Below, piece after piece: positions 57,096 to 64,000 of a DNA stretch of 64,000 nt. Source of the DNA: Puccinia triticina (Eukaryota > Basidiomycota > Pucciniomycetes > Pucciniales > Pucciniaceae); NCBI RefSeq assembly GCF_026914185.1, contig NC_070566.1:248001-312000 (forward strand), in the 5' to 3' direction. The notes below the pieces were generated by a model. It made no database searches. It saw only the letters and a program-made list of their open reading frames with translations, and was not told the DNA's origin. Numbering within the stretch: position 1 is the stretch's first letter; each line of letters opens with the position of its first letter. A program made the position numbers and the translations under genes.

Positions 57096-57908
57096 CTTAG
57101 TACTCAACTGCGACACATGTCACAGACTTGTAGATACATTATATAGTTTCATTTCCCTCTATTATTTGAAATCTATCAATTCCTTGAGCTCTCCATCCAA
57201 CAGGTTATGAGCCTCTTGCCGGAGTAGCTCGAAAAAATTCTTCAAAGAACAAATTTCCTATCATACACATCCGTAGCCGGCACCAGGACAAGTCTTTCCT
57301 CAGTAGTTCTCATTGAGAACGAGCATAGTAGTCATACCAGACAAGCGAACGTAGTCCGCCGGCGAGTCACCGATATCGTCACCCTTTGTCCATCACAACA
57401 TTCAATTTTTTTTTTCTGTCTTCTTTTCCTATACTCAACTTTTCACAAACCCCACATTTTACATCAACAAAACAATAAAATATATATACATATATATAAA
57501 AAAAAAAATCATTTCTTTCTTCTCTCTTCTCTGATTGATTATCCGACCAAACTCAACCTCGGGAGTTTAGTTCTATCGTAATTCCTAGTCTTGTGTGGTA
57601 ACGCTCGCGGGTATATTCTTGGTTTACTACTCTTTAAGCAAGCCCGTGGTGAATATCCTGCAGATATTTACGTTGGACTGATCACCCATAGCCACGGTGC
57701 CGTTGAGAGAGCGGTATTCTGGGTTTAAACTTAGTGGGTCGCCCAACAAGTTGGGTTGTGGTTCTATTTGACCTTGGAACGCCTAGCCAGCTACGCGGTT
57801 AAACGACTACAGCAAACGTTCAGTATTTCCATTTTTTTTCTTCTCTTCTTTCTACTCTATTCCACCAACCCCGGACCCGCGAAATAGCCGTTCGCCGACC
57901 CAATCATC

Positions 57909-58370
57909 ATGTCCAATACCAAACTCCCGTCCGGTTGTCTGTACCCAAAACCAAAAGCCGGTGCAATCCCAGGACTACGGACTATTGACCGCACAACACC
58001 GAAGAACCCAACCATCAAGAGTGTTCTTGGACCACAACTTTTGACGAATGACTTCTTCCGACGTCGACTTGGTTGCATCCCCTCCTCTGAATCCCATGGA
58101 GAAGACCCACTTTTGTCCAACCCTAACAGACGCGATGGGGACAAGTCCTTTCTTCTTGGCAACAGCAAGGGCAAAGGACGTGAAGTGTCGGGGGACATCC
58201 CCAAGGAGACAACCTTTCAGCCTCGTTTAACTGGCCGGGTCATTGGATCCTCCTCCAATAATTGGCGACGCACAGAACCGCCTCCCCACATTAGCCCTGC
58301 AACACAACCCCAACCGCAACCGACAGGTCAGGTCGATCTCAGCAGCCTCATCGCCGAGATGCGCTTCTAA
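57909..58370 (+). CDS. hypothetical gag-like ORF, truncated
   Basis: 153 residues from ATG 57909 (MSNTKLPSGCLYPKPKAG...), P/S/R rich with a polar C-terminus (QVDLSSLIAEMRF). No domain recognised. Its place behind a primer site suggests the start of a Gag. The frame ends at 58370; another frame continues to about 58460 where G3 begins. Confidence 0.4.
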   Translation: MSNTKLPSGCLYPKPKAGAIPGLRTIDRTTPKNPTIKSVLGPQLLTNDFFRRRLGCIPSSESHGEDPLLSNPNRRDGDKSFLLGNSKGKGREVSGDIPKETTFQPRLTGRVIGSSSNNWRRTEPPPHISPATQPQPQPTGQVDLSSLIAEMRF

Positions 58371-58459
58371 CGCGAGCTGGATCAAGCCCGTTGTGAGAAC
58401 TCCTTTGGGACGGGTGGCAGTTCCGCGAGGGGGAAATACCAGTTATAATATTTCAAAGA

Positions 58460-59592
58460 TGTAAGAAGCTATTACAACTGTTACGGGTGGTTTGAAAGAC
58501 CTGCCCCTCTATGATACTACACAAGAGCTATCACAACAAATTTATTTATTGTTGTGGCAAAACTAATGATAGAGAAAACTATGTGCAGCAGTCTCTTATC
58601 AGACCTAGATCAAACTTGAATTCAGCGGAAAGTGGATTTTGTATGGGAAATGGAGTTAGAGTGGTTTTACAGCAGCCTTGAGTCAGATAATGGAAATGAG
58701 TCTTTAACGTAAGATATGTTTTATATGGTTTTATATGTTTGTGATATGAAAGGTGGAGATAAACTGATACAAAACTTGTGAGAGAACTGATGTTATATGT
58801 GAACTATTCAAAGTGTCTTTGCCCTCTTCCTTAACCTTCAGTTAAGAGCACAATGGGTTAAGATCACTCTGACTTGTTAAGAGCACAAGTGGGTGATGCT
58901 TGCTACTTGACTACTTAGAACTACTCTGAGGCATGAAAGATGTTGATGGGCAACTTGATTGAGATCACACTACTGGATTTTATGTGGATGTGACTAGTAA
59001 CTCTGAGTGAGATGTGTGTTCTGGTTAGGATTGCCTGAGTGGCATGCCGAAAAACTGAGGAGGGAAAATCTCCTCCTTTTATAGTAAAATGTGAGGGATT
59101 TTTGCTGGTGGGGATCCTTGTGAGGGATTTTTGCTGGTGTGACCACCACACAGGTGTCCATGTGGTGATGGTATCCACGTGGTTGTGGTGGTGGTGTCCA
59201 TATGGTACCCACGTGGTTGTGGTGTCCATGTGGTGTCCACGTGGTGGTGTCCATGGCGCCTACACAATTATGGAGGTGTCCACAGGTGGAGCCATGCCAT
59301 GGGAAGAGCCAAACCACGCCACTACATACACTACAAATATGTCCTTGAGTCTAATTCTATAATATGTACTATCAAAATATCTCTACAGTATGTAATTATG
59401 CTTATGAACACAGTATAATACTAGTAACTTTTGACTGAGTGCAGCTAGCCTAGTGGTTCCAGTGAGTGACTAGGGGTTATATGACCTGTAGAATCCAATT
59501 ATGCAATAATACATCTAGAAATATGTCTCCTTCTCAATAGTAAACTGTGACTTTATGTGATTTGATACTTGAAACACATTTGGCACACCACA
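58460..59592 (-). repeat. 3' LTR of G3
   Basis: Minus-strand TATAAAA at 59083-59077 gives a likely start site near 59050. Upstream of it in U3 is the E-box array. Confidence 0.75.
59150..59262. promoter_or_regulatory. tandem CACGTG/E-box array in G3 U3
   Basis: About seven units of GTCCAYRTGGT. Perfect CACGTG at 59176, 59210 and 59238; CATGTG or CATATG variants between. CACGTG is the site of bHLH factors. Confidence 0.6.
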
Positions 59593-59606
59593 TCCTCCCC
59601 CAACTT

Positions 59607-60092
59607 AATGCTGTCCGCAGCATCCCTGTGTTTCAAGTATCAAGAACATGAAAAAATCTCAACAAAAAAACAGGAAGTACTAAAATCTATCATCACCTTC
59701 AAAGTTCCTAAGCATACTATGACCCATTTATCTCTGCCTTTATTGTTAGAATGAAACCATGCAACCCATTCCTAACTAGTAGCTAAATCCAACAACCTCA
59801 AAACAACTTGTAAATTTGCAGATACAACTAATTTAATAGCTATCCCCATTCTAACCAATACCTCTAATCTAAACTCTAAAGTAAACCATCTGGAAATTTG
59901 CTACTAGTTCTTGAATCCTGCATAATCTCTCTTCCATAATAAAGAAATCGATTCCTTTCCCATAGTGAAGGCCTTAGTTCCTCGCCATGATGCAGCTGGT
60001 ACCTTCCACCTTCTGCCTTTATTTCCTCTTTTCATGCCACCTGTACAGTTGTATATGTATACACGAATCCATCACATAATCTATGTAACATT
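59607..60092 (-). other. G3 3' untranslated segment
   Basis: AT-rich, no ORF of note, between pol stop and polypurine tract. No accessory ORFs like those of G2. Confidence 0.6.
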
Positions 60093-63000
60093 TCAGTATT
60101 CTGTATTGTTCAACAAATCTTCATCTTCTTCATCTTGTTCTATCTTGTCCTTGTCTTCATACAGTTCTCCTCTAGGGTAGAATTTCTTCACTTGATTTGC
60201 GGCGTACCTTCTTGCCAGTTTAGTTCCATCAAGCTCCTCGAGTTCATAAGGTCCATTTAATATCTGCTCCTTAACTCTATATGGTCCATTCCATCTGTTC
60301 TTAAACAGAAGTCCCCATTGATTTTCCAAGGCTTTATTATAAACCAGGACCAGATCCCCAGGTTTAAGTGGATCTCTCATACGATGTGCAAGCCTTCTGT
60401 CCCAGTACTTTACAGAATCTGCCCGCGCTTTTTCCAATGTTTCTTCTGCCTTCAGAATATTTTCATCCCGCTGAGCTAACTGTTCCGCTCTTATTCCCAA
60501 CAAGTCTGCCGTGGATTTAATTTCTGTCCAATCTACACTGAGGTAGCTCTTAAGTTCCATGTCTACTGGCAAAACAGCTGGCTGTCCAAATTGTAGCTCA
60601 AATGGCGTGTATCCTGTAGTCCTCTTGGTCGATATCCTATCAGCTAAAGTTACTAAGGGCAGGTACTCTTTCCATTTCTTTCCGTCTTCCCCACACATTT
60701 TTATTAAAGCGTCCTTAATTTCTTTATGCCCTCGTTCTATCATTCCCTGCGCTTCTGGGTAATAGGGAGTCACAACTCTAAGCTTGATACCTGTTTTCTT
60801 CATGGCTAGTTGGAGTTCTTTCTTAAATTCTGCACCTCCATCCACTGTTACTTCTTTTGGGATTCCATATCGACAGACCCACTCGGATATAAACCATTCC
60901 GCAATAGTTTTTGATTTGAGATTTGTTAACCCCACCGTTTCTGCCCAACCGGAGAAGTCATCTCTTGCAATTATAATATACTTCCACTTCCCTGCCTTTA
61001 CATGTACGGCATCCATGCTTACTCTTTGGAACAAAGTTGATGTAGCAGTAGACTTTCCTTCTTCCTTTGGCAGATCCTTGCTCCTCTTCTGACAAGCTTC
61101 ACACGTTTGGACCCATTTTCTGGACACCTTCTTCATTCCTTCCCACCAAAATCTCTCTCTGACCCTTCTGTAAGTTTCAAGTACCCCTCGATGCCCCATG
61201 TCCCCGTGTAACGACCTAAGCACCTGAGCTTGGATATGTGGATTTGAGACCACCAATTGATTGTAGGGTATCCGCCTCCTTTTGAGTTGGCCCCCTTCCA
61301 CAAAGAACATTGGAGACCTACGCTTGATTTTTATGAACTCTTTGTCTTCACAATTTTCAGGCCTCCTCCAACTCAACAGATAGTCCGCCATCTTCTGCCA
61401 GAAGGGTGTTTGCGTGTTGGATTCTATCCCTACCCCAAGGGTTGTTAGATTGACTTCCTTGGCTCCAAACCCAGGATGTGGTGTGACCCAAGTTTCCTCC
61501 TCGTCAAACTCTTTCAAGTCTTCATTTTCGTCTCTTGGCCTTCGTGACAGACTGTCTGGCATGGTGAATGTCTTTCCTGGCTTGTGTACCAAATCAAAAG
61601 AGAAAAGTTGAATAAATGCCACCCATCTCGTCATAGGTGCACTTGGAAGACTTGGAGTATTAATCATTTCAATTAGAGCCTTGGCGTCCACTTGTAACTC
61701 AAAATGTTGACCCCAAAGCATGGTCTGCAATTTCTTCAAAATTTTTGCAACCCCGCATAGCTCAAGTTTTGACTGTGAGTAATCAGATTCCACCCTAGAA
61801 AACCCTACCGACTCGTAGATTACTGGTCTATAAGCTTTCTCCTTGTCTTCTTGCATGAGCACTGCCCCAGCCGCAATATAACTGGAGTCCACGGCCAATG
61901 TTATTCTTCCCGCTCCTTCACCGTATTCCAAATTCTTGAGAACTATTTCCTCCCCAACAATCTTCTTTAACTCCTCGAAGGCCTGTTGGCATTTACAATC
62001 CCAGTAAAACTCTATGTCATCCCTAGTAAGTCTTCTAAGGGGAGAAGCTATAGATGAAAAGTTCCGGATGAACATCCTGACGTAGACACAAATGCCCAAG
62101 AAGCCCCGAATATCCTTTTTACTCTTAGGTGTTGGCCAACTTTGAATTTTATTGACCTTCTTAGCGGCCATTATTCTTCCTTCCTGAGAAACAACATGAC
62201 CTACTATGTCCAAAGCAGGAACACAGCAAGCAAATTTTTCCCCTGATATGGTGAGCCCTGCCTCCTCTATTCTAAATAAGATTCTCTCCAAGGTTATTGC
62301 ATATTCCCAAACAAATCTACGTATTCCCGGGTTCTCCTTCAATGTCTCATTGTTATATGTCGATACTGGTCCCTTAATTCCTCCGTCATCGATAAAGATT
62401 CCCACATGATCAGGTATTTCATCTTGTAGAATCCAAGTCATCTGGGCCTGGTAGACTGCCACTGAGTTTGTCGCACCCTGAGGAAGTCTGGTTAATTGTA
62501 GTCTTCCTAGAACTGTCTCAAATGTGGTCAGTGGTCTGGAGACAGGGTCAAGTTCCCGTTCATCATAACCACCCATTATATCTCCTAAGCCGTAACATGC
62601 CCTTCCAGAAAAGGATTCTACAAATTCTTCAATCTTGGGGGGTAGTCCGGCATCCTTGATTGTTACTTTATTCAAAGCTTGAAGATCGTGGACAATCCTC
62701 AGCTTCCCGTTGGACTTAGTCACACAAAACACAGGGCTAGAGTAGCTAGATGTGGATTGTTCATACAGTCCAGTATCTATCCTCTTTCGTACTAGCTTTA
62801 TAAAGTCTGGTAAAATAGGTTTTGGGATCGGTATTGGCTTCTTTTGCCATGGCTCATGTGCTACAACTGGAATTTTGTATGGCTTGCCGTATGAATGATG
62901 TAGTAAGCCTCTTTCTTCCTCCCCAAACGCTACAGAGTTCTCCCTTAACACTATTACATTTTTTAATAAGTTCAATTCTTGCTCCCAAAGCCACTCAGGT

Positions 63001-63287
63001 GGCCCAAAATTCACTTCCTTCAACCTCTCATGTGTGATTCTTTTAGTAGGAACAAACTCAGGAGGATGGGGAGTAAGTGGCGTCTGGTACGGATTCCTTG
63101 ATAAGGGTGGCCGCTGAAGAGGGGGGTTGATATCTTGTGGCATGGGATGATTAATTGGTCTAATTTTCTTGTCAACAGTTTTGTACTTTGCTGCTAACAC
63201 TGATTTGGTCATTGTGTTGGATTCGAGAATTGTGAATTTATCAAGTCCTCTTAGAACTTGTCGCAGTTTAAGGTCATACAGGACCAA
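60093..63287 (-). CDS. pol polyprotein of G3 (RT, RNase H, integrase)
   Basis: About 1064 codons without a stop. The open frame extends up to 63287 or slightly beyond and shows no ATG at the start, as expected for a frame entered by frameshift. From KSVLAAKYKTVDKK it aligns with G2 pol. Reverse transcriptase has SSPVFCVTKSNG, LPQGATNSVAVYQ and GIFIDDGGIKG; RNase H follows (ITLAVDSSYIAAGAVL); integrase has HGDMGH...CEACQ, SMDAVHVKAG, TVDGGAEF and AQGMIERGHKE. No chromodomain. The C-terminus is acidic (EQDEEDEDLLNN). Catalytic residues look intact, so it could act in trans. Confidence 0.93.
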   Translation of the reverse strand: MVLYDLKLRQVLRGLDKFTILESNTMTKSVLAAKYKTVDKKIRPINHPMPQDINPPLQRPPLSRNPYQTPLTPHPPEFVPTKRITHERLKEVNFGPPEWLWEQELNLLKNVIVLRENSVAFGEEERGLLHHSYGKPYKIPVVAHEPWQKKPIPIPKPILPDFIKLVRKRIDTGLYEQSTSSYSSPVFCVTKSNGKLRIVHDLQALNKVTIKDAGLPPKIEEFVESFSGRACYGLGDIMGGYDERELDPVSRPLTTFETVLGRLQLTRLPQGATNSVAVYQAQMTWILQDEIPDHVGIFIDDGGIKGPVSTYNNETLKENPGIRRFVWEYAITLERILFRIEEAGLTISGEKFACCVPALDIVGHVVSQEGRIMAAKKVNKIQSWPTPKSKKDIRGFLGICVYVRMFIRNFSSIASPLRRLTRDDIEFYWDCKCQQAFEELKKIVGEEIVLKNLEYGEGAGRITLAVDSSYIAAGAVLMQEDKEKAYRPVIYESVGFSRVESDYSQSKLELCGVAKILKKLQTMLWGQHFELQVDAKALIEMINTPSLPSAPMTRWVAFIQLFSFDLVHKPGKTFTMPDSLSRRPRDENEDLKEFDEEETWVTPHPGFGAKEVNLTTLGVGIESNTQTPFWQKMADYLLSWRRPENCEDKEFIKIKRRSPMFFVEGGQLKRRRIPYNQLVVSNPHIQAQVLRSLHGDMGHRGVLETYRRVRERFWWEGMKKVSRKWVQTCEACQKRSKDLPKEEGKSTATSTLFQRVSMDAVHVKAGKWKYIIIARDDFSGWAETVGLTNLKSKTIAEWFISEWVCRYGIPKEVTVDGGAEFKKELQLAMKKTGIKLRVVTPYYPEAQGMIERGHKEIKDALIKMCGEDGKKWKEYLPLVTLADRISTKRTTGYTPFELQFGQPAVLPVDMELKSYLSVDWTEIKSTADLLGIRAEQLAQRDENILKAEETLEKARADSVKYWDRRLAHRMRDPLKPGDLVLVYNKALENQWGLLFKNRWNGPYRVKEQILNGPYELEELDGTKLARRYAANQVKKFYPRGELYEDKDKIEQDEEDEDLLNNTEY

Positions 63288-64000
63288 AACATTACTAAAT
63301 AAAAATCCGGGATTTCCTAAGTTAACTCAGGTTATGCCTCTCCATCCTTGCCGTACCCTCACGCATACCCACGACTGGTATCCGCTGATTTGACTGTTGT
63401 CAATGCTGATCAGCTGGACTCCTGCTACATATGCTATGTCCGCGGATGATCTCCGAGAACACTTGTGTTCTTGCTGATGGACCTGCGTCCCTCCTACGGA
63501 TTGGTAGCCCGCAACTACTGTAAGTATGTACCCCCCCGCTCAAATGTTTTCATCTATCTTCGTTTACCGCCGCTTGAACTAAACCTTAAGCTGGCCCGCC
63601 TTGGATCCACCGCTGCAGGACTTGAATTGACCTCTATTTATTCCCCAAGAAGATCGAGGATCGTTGCTGATAATGGCCTCTGATGGCGAGTCGAGTACCA
63701 CCGGCCTCAACTCAATCGCCAGGAATAAAGTGAGTGTGTTTGGTTTCCATTAGCCTTATGGATGCCTGCTGCTCGTATATTGTGGACAAGGTTTATTGGC
63801 GTCGTTTACCAGGAAGAATCCCTGGCCGGGCTGGTACCACCGTGGATGGATACGGACTCCTTCGTGGAGGTTGGTCCACCATGCCGATCGGACACCCACA
63901 ACCTCTCCATGGTGCATGGGTCCATACCAGGAAGAAACGACCGAGCTGGTACCACCGTCCACGGTTGGCCTGCTGCTGGATAAAAAAACTATTGCCGCTC
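63288..64000. other. unassigned right end
   Basis: No gene recognised. Two diverged copies of about 45 bp, TACCAGGAAGAA...CTGGTACCACCGT, lie near 63808 and 63927 (period about 118 bp). Confidence 0.5.

Larger units (their letters stand above)
56808..58459 (+). mobile_element. truncated Copia/TRIM-like element (LTR end, primer site, leader, gag-like ORF)
   Basis: TGTTGTGACATAG...CCATCCAACA with the MITE removed is about 127 bp and is followed directly by GGTTATGAGC, the tRNA-Met half primer site of C2 and the TRIM. The left edge is uncertain. A box-A-like TAGCTCACTTGG lies just upstream at 56772. No second LTR is visible; G3 cuts the element at 58460. Confidence 0.55.
58460..63287 (-). mobile_element. 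Ty3-type LTR retrotransposon G3, 5' end not resolved
   Basis: A 1133-bp 3' LTR (58460-59592, TGTGGTGTGCC...CTTCTTACA on the minus strand), a polypurine tract AAGTTGGGGGAGGA at 59593-59606 and a full pol. No gag or 5' LTR is found between 63288 and 64000, so the element is 5' truncated, split by something unrecognised, or extends beyond the window. Related to G2 in pol and to E1 in polypurine tract and LTR start. Confidence 0.85.

Noticed and set aside
40..64000. CRISPR arrays, operons or bacterial-type genes
   Set aside because: No regularly spaced short repeats with unique spacers; genes have introns and the setting is fungal.
63288..64000. gag of G3
   Set aside because: Minus-strand frames here are short and show no capsid or zinc-knuckle motif.

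Overview
The window looks like a transposon-rich chromosome segment of a basidiomycete, most likely a rust fungus (Pucciniales). The host genes are fungal in type and split by short GT-AG introns, and the mobile elements have the style I associate with rust genomes. The assignment is from family style only; no species-level marker is visible. By my reading only three host genes are recognisable, all on the minus strand: a HIS2-type histidinol phosphatase whose frame runs on into a second domain (5526-7749), a plasma-membrane Na+/H+ antiporter of the Nha1/Sod2 type (46367-49428, probably with an upstream exon) and an Mcm1/SRF-type MADS-box factor (53218-54996). They serve histidine synthesis, cation balance and transcription and show no common pathway.

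Layout. (1) 40-4336: degenerate hAT transposon H1 carrying a 637-bp TRIM (584-1220) whose LTRs contain a tRNA-like sequence. (2) 5526-7749: HIS2 locus. (3) 8828-34030: four nesting events. A gag-only Ty3-type LTR element E1 is split by chromovirus G1 (13906-32465, minus). G1 is itself split by a second hAT element H2 (16318-18862), a 181-bp foldback MITE (15303-15483) and a young Ty3-type element G2 (21464-30971, plus). G2 carries a textbook -1 frameshift signal and two extra ORFs. (4) 34442-45542: decayed Ty1/Copia element C1, split by the intact Copia element C2 (38762-43981), whose two LTRs look identical. (5) 46367-50640: NHA1 and uncharacterised upstream exons. (6) 50690-52450: foldback elements and GC-rich hairpin islands. 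(7) 53218-54996: MADS gene. (8) 56455-58459: GC-rich hairpins, a MITE and a truncated LTR element. (9) 58460-63287: Ty3-type element G3 with an intact pol.

Insertion boundaries were set from target-site duplications read directly from the sequence: 8 bp for hAT elements and two MITE-like elements, 5 bp for Copia elements, the TRIM and the chromovirus, 4 bp for E1 and G2, and 3 bp for the small MITE. The decay pattern is informative. G1 and C1 are damaged almost only by CpG transitions (CGA to TGA stops, catalytic Asp to Asn), while G2 and C2 are nearly clean. This fits a methylation- or RIP-like process that acted on the older layers and not yet on the younger ones.
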